Shown piece by piece: positions 45,666 through 53,471 of a stretch of 64,000 bases of DNA (its first letter is position 1; each line of letters opens with the position of its first letter). This stretch comes from Pedobacter sp. B4-66 (GTDB taxonomy: Bacteria; Bacteroidota; Bacteroidia; Sphingobacteriales; Sphingobacteriaceae), in the NCBI RefSeq assembly GCF_018492665.1, contig NZ_JAFVME010000006.1, positions 1 to 64,000 on the forward strand, given 5' to 3'. A model generated the notes under the pieces. The model saw nothing but the letters and a program-made list of their open reading frames with translations, made no database searches and had not been told where the DNA came from. Position numbers and translations under genes: made by a program.

Positions 45666-45698
45666 TCTAAGCGATGCACATTTCTCTATAACCTCAAG

Positions 45699-45893
45699 CT
45701 ACTTATACTTCTCAAGAATCTGCTCTAACTCTTCCAATGATTCCCGAAGTAGATCCGCGGTTGTCAATACAGTTACAACTTTACTCACATGAAGTATATT
45801 GATCTCATGAACCATTCTTAAAAGTTCTTCCTGCTTAAATTCAAGCCGGGCTTTAAACTCAATTAATTCATTTTCAAGTTCAACATTTAGCAT
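45699..45893 (-). CDS. Small coiled-coil hypothetical protein
   Basis: A 64-aa protein that reads as one or two amphipathic helices (heptad-like leucines in LENELIEFKARLEFKQEELLRMV and LLRESLEELEQILEK). No domain is recognised. It might be a structural or partner-binding peptide. Its reading frame is clean, but small size keeps it uncertain. Confidence 0.5.
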   Translation of the reverse strand: MLNVELENELIEFKARLEFKQEELLRMVHEINILHVSKVVTVLTTADLLRESLEELEQILEKYK

Positions 45894-45969
45894 GAGAGTC
45901 TGGTTTTAATATAAAGATAAAGAATTCTCTAATAATCTTTACCTACAAGCAACTTTATTTCTCAAAATA

Positions 45970-46001
45970 GTAAAGGCCCACCTATTACTGCAGGCCTTTA
46001 C
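45970..46001 (-). terminator. Terminator of the first SCO operon
   Basis: GTAAAGGCC (45970-45978) pairs with GGCCTTTAC (45993-46001). It lies just after the stop of the SCO gene on the minus strand; the following tract is TATTTT, a weak U run. Confidence 0.65.
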
Positions 46002-46015
46002 CAAATGAAATACCC

Positions 46016-46654
46016 CTATCGTTTGTATTCACTTAAAAGGATATCCATATCTCCCATAAGCTTCTCTACATCAACATCATTAGTACCATCATAAACACCT
46101 CTAATGCGCTTCTCCTTATCAACAAGTGTTAGAAAGCCCCCATGAACAAAACCACCCGGAGCTTGCTTGTCTTCCTGAGCTGCAGCTAAATAATTACGTT
46201 CAGCAAGACCATAAATTTCATCTCTCGATCCCCATAAATACTCCCATTGCGTCCCTTTAATTCCAAGTTTATCAGCATATGCTTTCATTCTTGAAGGCGT
46301 ATCATATTTTACATCAATGGTATGAGAAGCAAGTTTTACTTCAGGATTTCCTTCATATTTTTTGTAAATCTTAAGCAAATTGCGGTGCATAACAGGACAA
46401 ATTGTAGGACAAGAAGTAAAAAAGAAATCTGCCACATAAATTATCCCATCAAAATTCTTCTCAGTTACTACAGCACTATCCTGATTTAATAGCTTAAACG
46501 GAGGAATAGTTTTATATGTAGTATCCGCAACTGTTTTCCCGTCAACTACCTTATCGGAGATTTCCATTTGTAAAAAAGGCAATCGCTTAGTTTCATTCTT
46601 ACAACCTAAGGCAAACAACCCAAATCCCAAGGCTATCAAAAGTAAATTCCTCAT
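46016..46654 (-). CDS. SCO1/SenC family lipoprotein
   Basis: A 212-aa lipoprotein (lipobox LGC near residue 18) with a thioredoxin fold. The copper-binding CxxxC is in FFFTSCPTICPVMH, and the distal His is in GGFVHGGFL. SCO proteins deliver copper to or reduce the CuA site of cytochrome oxidase. It shares an TAATG overlap with the lipoprotein gene upstream. A paralogue lies at 49666-50319. Confidence 0.92.
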   Translation of the reverse strand: MRNLLLIALGFGLFALGCKNETKRLPFLQMEISDKVVDGKTVADTTYKTIPPFKLLNQDSAVVTEKNFDGIIYVADFFFTSCPTICPVMHRNLLKIYKKYEGNPEVKLASHTIDVKYDTPSRMKAYADKLGIKGTQWEYLWGSRDEIYGLAERNYLAAAQEDKQAPGGFVHGGFLTLVDKEKRIRGVYDGTNDVDVEKLMGDMDILLSEYKR

Positions 46655-47100
46655 TACTTCTTGAATTTATTTAAGTACTCATCAGACAACTTAATTTCCT
46701 GCTTATACAAGCTATCAATAACCTCAATCTTCTTCCGCTCATCCTTAAAATACTGTACAGCTACTTCGTTTGATTTACCAGTTACATCAGGCTCAAACTT
46801 GTGCATCCAGTCATTCATTTCGTCCTCTGCCTTACTTAAATCCTTAACCATAGCCAGAATAGCTTCTTTTTCTTTTACCGTATCAAGATCAGGGAACTTA
46901 GTTTTTAACCCACTAAGGTTCTTTAGTAAAGTATCCAATTTCATTTGATTGCCCACAAGCACACTGTGATCACCCATTACTACATCATGAAACTTCATTA
47001 CTTCATCACGAACAGCTTTATAATCCGTTGTGTCCTTATTTTGCTGTGTACACGCAGCAGCTATTAATGCTATAAAAGCGATAACTAGTATTCTTTTCAT
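46654..47100 (-). CDS. Helical lipoprotein linked to SCO
   Basis: A 148-aa lipoprotein (lipobox AAAC near residue 17) that is almost entirely helical, with no Cys after the lipobox. I do not recognise a domain. A His- and Met-containing stretch (KFHDVVMGDHSVLVGNQM) could bind a metal or heme-related ligand, which is speculation. It is translationally coupled to the SCO gene through an overlap of one base, so a role in copper delivery or oxidase assembly is likely. Confidence 0.65.
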   Translation of the reverse strand: MKRILVIAFIALIAAACTQQNKDTTDYKAVRDEVMKFHDVVMGDHSVLVGNQMKLDTLLKNLSGLKTKFPDLDTVKEKEAILAMVKDLSKAEDEMNDWMHKFEPDVTGKSNEVAVQYFKDERKKIEVIDSLYKQEIKLSDEYLNKFKK

Positions 47101-47244
47101 TTTTTAAATATTAAAATCTACAACTCACCAAAACACCTATCAACAAGGTATCAAGGACTCCTAACCTAAACCTACGCTCAAAACTGGCGCCCAATCAGTC
47201 TGCACCCAATTGTCCCGTAAATTCACCTTCTCAGAAAAGGCCTA

Positions 47245-47277
47245 GGAATCATTGCGCTTCTTCAGCGCATTTATTCC
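47245..47277 (-). terminator. Hairpin after the Cys-rich 123-aa gene
   Basis: A 13-bp stem with two mismatches (GGAATCATTGCGC against GCGCATTTATTCC) with a 7-base loop, located 18 bases after the 123-aa gene stop on the minus strand, followed by TAGGCCTTTTC. It is probably the gene terminator. The rest of the 195-bp spacer shows nothing more. Confidence 0.45.
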
Positions 47278-47295
47278 AGACTTTGAAGAGAACGG

Positions 47296-47667
47296 TTAAT
47301 TTAGCTGTGGCGGATGAAATATAGAATTTTTAATATTCTGCGGTATCCCTGTAGAAAAAGGTATATGGAATTTAACTTCCGCAAATGAATACTGCTTAAA
47401 AACCAGAGGCTTCACTATCAAAGCGTCCTGTATCTGTGTTTTCTGCGACTGCCGTTCCTGCTTTTGTTCTTTGTCCTGTGCCTGCTTTAACTTTTTCATT
47501 AAATAGCACTTACCATTACAATGCATTTCCGGTTTATCTCTGTTTTCGCAGAGTTCTGTGGCAATATATTTCTGATTTACTTCAAAACCCATAAACACAA
47601 ATAGATTCGAGCAATTTGCACTAAGCAAACTAAACAAAAGTAATATGGTTATGGGTTTTAATAGCAT
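47296..47667 (-). CDS. Small membrane-anchored protein with a Cys-rich motif
   Basis: A 123-aa protein with an N-terminal hydrophobic segment (about residues 4-20) and the cluster CENRDKPEMHCNGKC, giving three Cys, a His and a Met in 15 residues, followed by a Lys/Gln-rich stretch. It is conserved-looking and suggests metal binding. Position between SCO genes hints at copper handling; this is inference. Start at 47667 is preceded by a -7 element. Confidence 0.6.
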   Translation of the reverse strand: MLLKPITILLLFSLLSANCSNLFVFMGFEVNQKYIATELCENRDKPEMHCNGKCYLMKKLKQAQDKEQKQERQSQKTQIQDALIVKPLVFKQYSFAEVKFHIPFSTGIPQNIKNSIFHPPQLN

Positions 47668-47684
47668 TTCGCGACAAATGTAAG

Positions 47685-47692
47685 CATCGTAA
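47685..47692 (-). promoter_or_regulatory. -7 element TACATTTG of the Cys-rich gene
   Basis: The minus strand reads TACATTTG, matching TAnnTTTG, 18 bases before the start of the 123-aa gene. It would give a short leader. Confidence 0.5.
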
Positions 47693-47708
47693 ACGACGAT
47701 TCATTTAT

Positions 47709-48095
47709 CTACTTTAATATAGATGTCGGTTTTTTATTTTCGTCTATTGCTACAAACGAAAACTCTCCCGTTACTGCCTTTTCCCTATGATCAGAATACA
47801 TCTGCTCAATAAAAATCTCGACATTAACCTTAAGGCTAGTATTACCGATATGACTTACCCTACCAACAAGTTCCACAATTGTACCTGCCGGAATTGGTTT
47901 TTTAAAGTCTATCCTATCACTACTAACCGTTACCATGATTTGTCTGCTAAAACGGGTAGCAGTAATAAAAGCTACCTCATCCATCATGTGCATAGCAGTA
48001 CCACCAAATAACGTATCGTAATGATTGGTTGTATTTGGAAATACGGCTTTGAAAATTCTAGTTTCCGAAGCCGTAATTTTATCTTCTAATGTCAT
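47709..48095 (-). CDS. Acyl-CoA thioesterase, hotdog fold (YciA-like)
   Basis: A 128-aa hotdog-fold thioesterase. The opening ...RIFKAVFPNTTNHYDTLFGGTAMHMMDEVAFITATRF has the conserved Asn, His and Asp of the YciA/acyl-CoA hydrolase group. It hydrolyses acyl-CoA to free fatty acid and CoA. Its start overlaps the fabH stop by one base, so it is coupled to fatty-acid synthesis initiation. Confidence 0.9.
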   Translation of the reverse strand: MTLEDKITASETRIFKAVFPNTTNHYDTLFGGTAMHMMDEVAFITATRFSRQIMVTVSSDRIDFKKPIPAGTIVELVGRVSHIGNTSLKVNVEIFIEQMYSDHREKAVTGEFSFVAIDENKKPTSILK

Positions 48096-49108
48096 TAATT
48101 CGATTGTTTGTTTCTTAGGTTACCCCATTTCAAATAAGTAGCTCCCCATGAAAAACCGGCACCAAATGCGGTTAACATTAATTTGTCGCCATATTTAAAA
48201 TCATCTTTAAAGTCCCATAAACACAAGGGAATAGTTGCAGCGGTTGTGTTACCGTATCTATCGATATTAACCTTAACCTGATCTTCAGATAACCCAAGAT
48301 AATCACCAACAGATTGGATGATTCTTAAATTAGCCTGATGTGGGATTAAGAAATTAATTTGTGAACTTTCAAGATCGTTAGACTTCAAAACCTTATTACA
48401 AGTATCTGTCATACCTTGAATTGCCGCCTTAAATACCACACGGCCATCCTGACGAACGTAATGTAATTTATCATCAAGGGTTTGTTGCGAAGCTGGATGT
48501 TTAGATCCTCCGGCAGTAACAATTAAATTCTCTTTACCAGTACCATCTGTCCTAAAATAGCTATCCATCAAACCAACAGGCTCTTCAGTTTGTTCCAATA
48601 AAACCGCTCCGGCACCGTCTCCAAAAAGGATACAGGTATTGCGATCAGTATAATTAATTATAGAACTATTTTTATCAGCGCCAATAACAACAACTTTTTT
48701 ACAGCGACCGCTTTCAATCATACTTGAACCGAGAGTTAGTGCATATAAAAAACCGCTACAAGCAGCATTGGTATCAATACCCCATGCATTCTTTAGACCC
48801 GCTTTTTCACAAACCATACTCCCTGTGGATACCATTACGTAATCTGGAGTAGAGGTGGAAACAATAACACAATCAATTTCATCTGGATCTACATTTCCAT
48901 CTTCCATCAATCTTTTCAAGGCATAAGTAGCCATGTCGGATGTAGCAATATTTGGATCATTTACTATTCTTCTCTCCTTTATCCCGGTTCTGGCAACAAT
49001 CCACTCGCTATTGGTATCTACCATCTTTTCAAGGTCATGGTTACTTAAAATAGTGTCCGGAACATAACCCCCAACCGCGGTAATCACCGCATTTTTCCTT
49101 ATTCTCAT
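48095..49108 (-). CDS. fabH: 3-oxoacyl-ACP synthase III
   Basis: Condenses acetyl- or branched acyl-CoA with malonyl-ACP to start fatty-acid synthesis. The triad is complete: Cys in DTNAACSGFLYAL, His in LIPHQANLRII, and Asn in YGNTTAATIPL. GDGAGAVLLE is also conserved. Length 337 aa is normal. The 80-aa frame overlapping its start is not real; it belongs to the metE remnant region. No metal or redox partner is present. Confidence 0.94.
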   Translation of the reverse strand: MRIRKNAVITAVGGYVPDTILSNHDLEKMVDTNSEWIVARTGIKERRIVNDPNIATSDMATYALKRLMEDGNVDPDEIDCVIVSTSTPDYVMVSTGSMVCEKAGLKNAWGIDTNAACSGFLYALTLGSSMIESGRCKKVVVIGADKNSSIINYTDRNTCILFGDGAGAVLLEQTEEPVGLMDSYFRTDGTGKENLIVTAGGSKHPASQQTLDDKLHYVRQDGRVVFKAAIQGMTDTCNKVLKSNDLESSQINFLIPHQANLRIIQSVGDYLGLSEDQVKVNIDRYGNTTAATIPLCLWDFKDDFKYGDKLMLTAFGAGFSWGATYLKWGNLRNKQSN

Positions 49109-49127
49109 TTATGTTTATGTAATTCTG

Positions 49128-49162
49128 TAAAAAGGGGCAGGCGCAAAACCTGCCTCTTTTTT
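49128..49162 (-). terminator. Terminator of the metE remnant, upstream of fabH
   Basis: GGCAGG (49136-49141) pairs with CCTGCC (49149-49154); on the minus strand it is followed by a run of Ts. It lies directly after the TAG that ends the metE fragment, consistent with an original gene end. Confidence 0.75.
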
Positions 49163-49456
49163 CTACAAAGTTACGGCTTCTTCTACATATTCCCGCAGTA
49201 CTTTTGCAGCTGCGGCCATTTCTATTAAAGCTTTTTTTTGTTTCATCCCAATGTCTGGTCTTTAAACCGCAGTCTGGATTCACTCAAAGTTGGCCTGCCG
49301 GGGTAACAGATTTCGCTTTTCCAAGCAATAAAACCATCTCATCTTTGCTCGGAACACGTGGTGAATGAATATCATAAACCCCTGATCCTATTTCATTTGG
49401 AAACTTAAAAACAGCAAAAGCATCCAATAGTTCCATTTGCGACCTTGAACATTCTA
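49163..49456 (-). pseudogene. metE: Decayed metE fragment (C-terminal part of cobalamin-independent methionine synthase)
   Basis: The minus-strand translation reads [34 protein letters not shown], then NPDCGLKTRHWDET and AAAAKVLREYVEE, the exact C-terminal signature of MetE. It is broken twice. The Trp of the usual QLWVNPDCG is TGA (49284-49286), and one extra A in an eight-A run (T run at 49232-49239) shifts the frame. Upstream a TAA interrupts the frame at about 49477. Only about 100 of some 760 residues remain. A clear relic, not a functional gene. Confidence 0.9.
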
Positions 49457-49665
49457 AGGGTAAAAACCTTTTGTGTTATTTACAGTTGCGCGACAGTTTG
49501 TGATTTACACAAGATTCCCTATTAATCTACAATTAAGTAAAACCTTTCCGGTTGATGAAGAATTAAAGTAAAGAACTTATAAGCTGCAGACTTACATTTT
49601 ATTACCCACACATTACATATTATTTTTTGAGTAGTGTACCTTTGCACTATTCTAAAAGCACTGTT
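49457..49665. other. Spacer between the metE relic and the second SCO gene
   Basis: About 210 bases, AT-rich, without an ORF. The left part is probably further decayed metE sequence that I cannot align by eye. A -7 element lies near its right end (49637-49644). Confidence 0.5.
49637..49644 (+). promoter_or_regulatory. -7 element TACCTTTG of the second SCO gene
   Basis: Exact match to TAnnTTTG, 21 bases before the ATG at 49666. No matching -33 TTTG at the usual distance. Confidence 0.55.
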
Positions 49666-50319
49666 ATGAAATTAAACCGATCAATTCTTTCCGCATTTTT
49701 ATTTGGTACTGTAATGTTTCTGGCCTCTTGCCAGGATCAAAAAAAGCTTCCTATTTTAGGTCCAAGAGAAGCCGCAACAATTAAAAATGCAGATGGCTCA
49801 ACCACGGTTGACACGGTTTATAAAACCATCCCAGCTTTCAGCTTTTTAAATCAAGATAGCACCTTAATCAACAACGATACTTTTAAAGATAAAATCTACA
49901 TCGCCGACTTCTTTTTCACGTCTTGCACAACAATATGCCCTACCATGCACCGTAGCATGAAAACCATATTTGATAAATATAAAGACAATCCCGATGTAAT
50001 GTTCCTTTCGCATACCATTGATTTCAAATACGATCATCCTTCAGTTTTAAAGAAATATGCACAAAAATTAGGCGTGGATGGCCCGAAATGGCAGTTTGCT
50101 TACGGTTCCAAAGACAGCATCTATAAAATTGCTGAAAAGGATTATCTAGTTGCAGTAATTGAAGATAGCACAGCTAAAGAAGGATATGTACACCAGGGCT
50201 GGCTAATTTTAATTGACAAACAAAAACGCATCCGTGGAGCTTACGATGGCACCAACCCAGAGCAAGTTGCCCAATTAACCAAAGATATTCCTGTTTTACT
50301 TGCTGAAGATAAGAAGTAA
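49666..50319 (+). CDS. SCO1/SenC family lipoprotein (second copy)
   Basis: A 217-aa lipoprotein. I chose the ATG at 49666 because it gives a signal peptide ending in LASC; the TTG at 49627 would add a non-signal extension overlapping the promoter. The CxxxC is in FFFTSCTTICPTMH and the distal His in GYVHQGWL. It is clearly paralogous to the copy at 46016 (similar ADFFFTSC and RIRGAYDGTN stretches) and sits 2 bp before a cytochrome c gene. Confidence 0.9.
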   Translation: MKLNRSILSAFLFGTVMFLASCQDQKKLPILGPREAATIKNADGSTTVDTVYKTIPAFSFLNQDSTLINNDTFKDKIYIADFFFTSCTTICPTMHRSMKTIFDKYKDNPDVMFLSHTIDFKYDHPSVLKKYAQKLGVDGPKWQFAYGSKDSIYKIAEKDYLVAVIEDSTAKEGYVHQGWLILIDKQKRIRGAYDGTNPEQVAQLTKDIPVLLAEDKK

Positions 50320-50321
50320 CC

Positions 50322-50744
50322 ATGCGTAAACTAATATTAAGTACATTATTTTTGGTTACAATTGCAATGATGGTTTATTCTTGCCAAAGTTCAGATCAGC
50401 TAAAGCACGATATTTACTATGCAAACGGTCGTGATCTATATATTAAGCATTGCCAAAACTGTCATGGTTCAAAAGGAGAAGGATTAAATGAATTAGCACC
50501 TCCGCTTACGGATACTGTTTTCCTAAAGGAAAACAAGCAGAAGTTAGCTTGTTTTATAAAGAACGGAGCATCAGGACCGATTACGGTAAATGGCAAGAAA
50601 TATGATGGCAAAATGCCTGATTTTGCTACGTTAGCTAATATAGATATTGCACAGATAGTGGTTTACATCACCAACACTTATGGCAATAAGCAAGGCATGT
50701 ACAGCCCAGAGCAAATAGCAGAAGATTTAAAGAACTGCGAATAA
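50322..50744 (+). CDS. Monoheme cytochrome c lipoprotein
   Basis: A 140-aa lipoprotein (lipobox VYSC near residue 21) with one class I heme motif CQNCH (about residues 45-49) and a candidate axial Met in GKMPDFATL. It is expected in the periplasm as electron donor or acceptor for the oxidase. With only 2 bp after the SCO gene, the pair is one operon. Confidence 0.9.
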   Translation: MRKLILSTLFLVTIAMMVYSCQSSDQLKHDIYYANGRDLYIKHCQNCHGSKGEGLNELAPPLTDTVFLKENKQKLACFIKNGASGPITVNGKKYDGKMPDFATLANIDIAQIVVYITNTYGNKQGMYSPEQIAEDLKNCE

Positions 50745-50754
50745 CATACTCAAA

Positions 50755-50800
50755 GCAAAAGGCCCTGCAGGTAAATAATTTACCCGCAGGGCCTTTTGCT
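50755..50800. terminator. Strong bidirectional terminator after the SCO-cytochrome c operon
   Basis: AGCAAAAGGCCCTGC (50755-50769) is paired with GCAGGGCCTTTTGCT (50786-50800), extended by GGTAAA/TTTACC. Located between convergent genes. Confidence 0.9.
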
Positions 50801-50817
50801 TAATAAAAAACACTAAT

Positions 50818-52467
50818 CTACTTCCAAATAGATTTAACCGAATACACCTCTAAGTTTTTAATATCAATATTGTTCCCCCAGAAATGAAAGCCTTCTTTAT
50901 TATCCGAATTAGGTTTTCTTTCCATAGAATAAGAATAGGCACCACCATCAATAAACACCTCTATAGACGTCCTATCTACATAAATATCTGCTGTTAACTC
51001 CATACTAGTCATATCTGACGGCGAATAGAAAACACCATTAATCGTGTTATTATTCATGTCGTAATCAATAACCCGCTGACCAAATAAGTTAAACCCTGCA
51101 CTGGTAGCATGCGACAACTTAAATGTGGTTTTAATACGAATCTTATCAGCGTTGTAAAACTCTTTAAGCTTCTGATTCGCATCATCAGATTTCAAACCAG
51201 TCCATTGATTTGTACGATCAAACAATTGAGAAGTCTCACTTACAGGCATATTATACAACCTAATTCCGTTTTTCGTAGCATGAAGCTTAAGCTCCGTAGG
51301 CAATAACATCATGTTGTTAAAAGCCATACCAGGTTGCGCTACTCTACCCCATCCTATCTGAATGCGTCGGCCGTCACTTTCCGGGATGTTCGAATAAGTC
51401 TGAGCCGCATAAATAGATCCCGTAGTATATAAAAGCTTCCCTGTTTCAGGAGTAAAAACTTTCCCATCAAATGAACCAAGCATATAAGTACCTGATGCAC
51501 CATACATCACCCATTTGGTCTTATTTTTATCCCCATCAATAGGTAATTCAAAAAGATCAGGACATTCCCAAAATCCGGTAACATGACTTTCAAACTTCCA
51601 ATCCTTTAAGTTATTTGAATTGTAAATAGAATGACCATCGCGCTCATTCAAAACCATTACCCAATGCTTACCTGGCTTATACCAAAAAACCTTAGGGTCA
51701 CGCGTATCCTTACTGTTCCATTTCTCTTTAGAATCTATAACAGGATTCTTTTCATATTTAGTCCATGTACGACCTTTATCTAAGCTGTAGGCAACACATT
51801 GAATCTGTTTATCCGGATTATCAGCGGTATAAAAAGCAACCATTGCAGGCGTTTTTCCTTTATTGAAACCAGCTGTGTTGTCATAATCCATCACGGCCGA
51901 TCCAGAAAACATAGTACCTAACTTATCAGGATGCAAAGCTACAGGAAGCTCATCCCAATGTGTAAGATCCTTACTCACAGCATGTCCCCACGACATATTT
52001 TCCCATTCTCTCTCATAAGGATTATGCTGATAAAACAAGTGATACTCACCCTCGTAATAAATCAATCCATTTGGATCATTAACCCACCCTCTTCTTGTTG
52101 TGAAATGGAATTGAGGGCGGTTTTTCTCATGATAAAGTGAATCCTGACCAGCAATCTTATCATCCTGATAAATTTTGCTAAGCCCTGCCGCATCACCGTC
52201 ATAGCTTATTTTAATGGTCTTCCCTTTAAATGCAGATACGTCGCTAAAAACCCAGTATTCAGGTTCGCCAGGCGCTAATCTTATTTTAAATGAGCGTTCT
52301 TGTTTACCTCCTATTTCAAATGTCATTGTTCCTCTTTCCTGACGTTGAGATATAGGAAAGTTCAAGTATTTCTTGGTTATCTTAATCGAGATATCAGCTG
52401 CGAAAATAGAAATACTGCAGCAAAGCATTAGCCCTGTCGTAAATACGGCCTTTAACGTTGATTTCAT
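50818..52467 (-). CDS. GH32 fructan hydrolase (levanase/inulinase/invertase type)
   Basis: A 549-aa exported glycosidase. I start it at the ATG at 52467 (MKSTLKAV, signal peptide ending around FAA); the ORF extends upstream to 52635 but that part has no signal. The GH32 motifs are complete: WVNDPNG with nucleophile Asp131, RDP in DTRDPKVFW, and ECPDLFEL with acid-base Glu. N-terminal residues 25-105 form an extra beta domain. It cleaves fructans or sucrose to release fructose. It is part of the fructose locus. Confidence 0.93.
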   Translation of the reverse strand: MKSTLKAVFTTGLMLCCSISIFAADISIKITKKYLNFPISQRQERGTMTFEIGGKQERSFKIRLAPGEPEYWVFSDVSAFKGKTIKISYDGDAAGLSKIYQDDKIAGQDSLYHEKNRPQFHFTTRRGWVNDPNGLIYYEGEYHLFYQHNPYEREWENMSWGHAVSKDLTHWDELPVALHPDKLGTMFSGSAVMDYDNTAGFNKGKTPAMVAFYTADNPDKQIQCVAYSLDKGRTWTKYEKNPVIDSKEKWNSKDTRDPKVFWYKPGKHWVMVLNERDGHSIYNSNNLKDWKFESHVTGFWECPDLFELPIDGDKNKTKWVMYGASGTYMLGSFDGKVFTPETGKLLYTTGSIYAAQTYSNIPESDGRRIQIGWGRVAQPGMAFNNMMLLPTELKLHATKNGIRLYNMPVSETSQLFDRTNQWTGLKSDDANQKLKEFYNADKIRIKTTFKLSHATSAGFNLFGQRVIDYDMNNNTINGVFYSPSDMTSMELTADIYVDRTSIEVFIDGGAYSYSMERKPNSDNKEGFHFWGNNIDIKNLEVYSVKSIWK

Positions 52468-52468
52468 T

Positions 52469-52485
52469 ATTTGGTTCTTTAGGTT
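52469..52485 (-). promoter_or_regulatory. Leader motif AACCTAAAGAACCAAAT before the GH32 start
   Basis: The minus strand carries this sequence one base before the ATG at 52467. A near-identical copy precedes the 722-aa enzyme gene (63715-63730) and a shorter one precedes the Gfo/Idh gene. It is probably a translation-initiation leader in the absence of a Shine-Dalgarno site. Confidence 0.35.
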
Positions 52486-52543
52486 AATTTGTATGTTTCT
52501 GTAATTATAATATTTTAAATTCATTACACCCTTCAAAAAAGAG

Positions 52544-53461
52544 CTATTTAAGGTTAAATATTTGATCTCTAAACTGAATATACTCAGCAATATCATACGG
52601 GGGGCAGCCTCCCTTTTTGGTAGCAATAAAACCACCCATTGCTATCGCTTTCATTAATATATCTTTAGGCTGATCTTTCTGGTAATGACTAGCAATAAAA
52701 GCAGCCAGAAAAGAATCACCACTGCCAATCGTGTCGGTTACTTTTATCTCGTTGCCCCAAATGTGATGCTCCTCATCTTTTTTGTAATACGACGCACCAA
52801 ACTCTCCTTTAGTAACCACGATTTCTGGAACATTAAACCGGTTTTGGATAAACTTAACCATCTGTGGTTCTCCCTCAAATGAACCGCGGAACATGGTCTG
52901 TACCATACTCAACTCAGCTTCATTAAACTTTACGATATCTGCTTTAGTTAATAGTTTCTCTAACAAAGAATGATTAATAAAAGGCGGACGAATATTGATA
53001 TCAAATACCTTTATCGCATCAGTATCCAATAATTCAATCAAGGTATTTCTTGATACGTCATTTCTGGAAGCCAGACTACCATAAACAAAATACTTAGCCG
53101 ATTTTAATTGCTCCTTTAATTTATTTGCTTCATCAATAAAATCCCAGGCAACCGGAAAAACAATCTCATAAGTCACCTCATTTCCATTGTTCATTCTAGC
53201 CAGTACTTCGCTGGTAGCGTGTCCTTTATCAGTTTGCAAAAAGCTCTTGTTAATACCCCAGTTATCCATCAATTCTTCCAGCTTATGCCCATTGTTGTCA
53301 TCACCAATCCGACTAATCAAGCCAGATGCTATACCCAATTTATTGAGGTGATAAGCCACATTTAAAGGCGCGCCACCCGGCTGAGGGCCATCAGGTAAAA
53401 CGTCCCAAAGTATTTCTCCATAGCACACTGCTTCTGCTGTTAAAGATGTTTCTTGTTTCAT
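52544..53461 (-). CDS. Fructokinase, PfkB family
   Basis: A 305-aa sugar kinase. Motifs of the ribokinase/PfkB fold are present: GGAPLNVAYHLNKLG with the sugar-binding Gly-Gly, and the ATP/catalytic signature DTIGSGDSFLAAF with the catalytic Asp. In this context (next to GH32 and a sugar porter) fructose is the most likely substrate, feeding fructose-6-phosphate. It is 10 bp downstream of the transporter gene. Confidence 0.88.
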   Translation of the reverse strand: MKQETSLTAEAVCYGEILWDVLPDGPQPGGAPLNVAYHLNKLGIASGLISRIGDDNNGHKLEELMDNWGINKSFLQTDKGHATSEVLARMNNGNEVTYEIVFPVAWDFIDEANKLKEQLKSAKYFVYGSLASRNDVSRNTLIELLDTDAIKVFDINIRPPFINHSLLEKLLTKADIVKFNEAELSMVQTMFRGSFEGEPQMVKFIQNRFNVPEIVVTKGEFGASYYKKDEEHHIWGNEIKVTDTIGSGDSFLAAFIASHYQKDQPKDILMKAIAMGGFIATKKGGCPPYDIAEYIQFRDQIFNLK

Positions 53462-53471
53462 AGTTTAGAAT

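Noticed and set aside
49041..49283. 80-aa ORF on the minus strand overlapping fabH
   Set aside because: Its first part is the metE remnant (NPDCGLKTRHWDET) and the rest is out-of-frame read-through after the poly-A shift. It is not a gene.
49284..49286. TGA in metE as possible stop-codon recoding (Trp or Sec)
   Set aside because: A second frameshift downstream and an upstream TAA show a decayed gene. Other genes in the window use TGG for Trp as usual.
49627..49665. TTG start adding 13 residues to the second SCO protein
   Set aside because: It overlaps the -7 promoter element and spoils the lipoprotein signal; ATG at 49666 is better.
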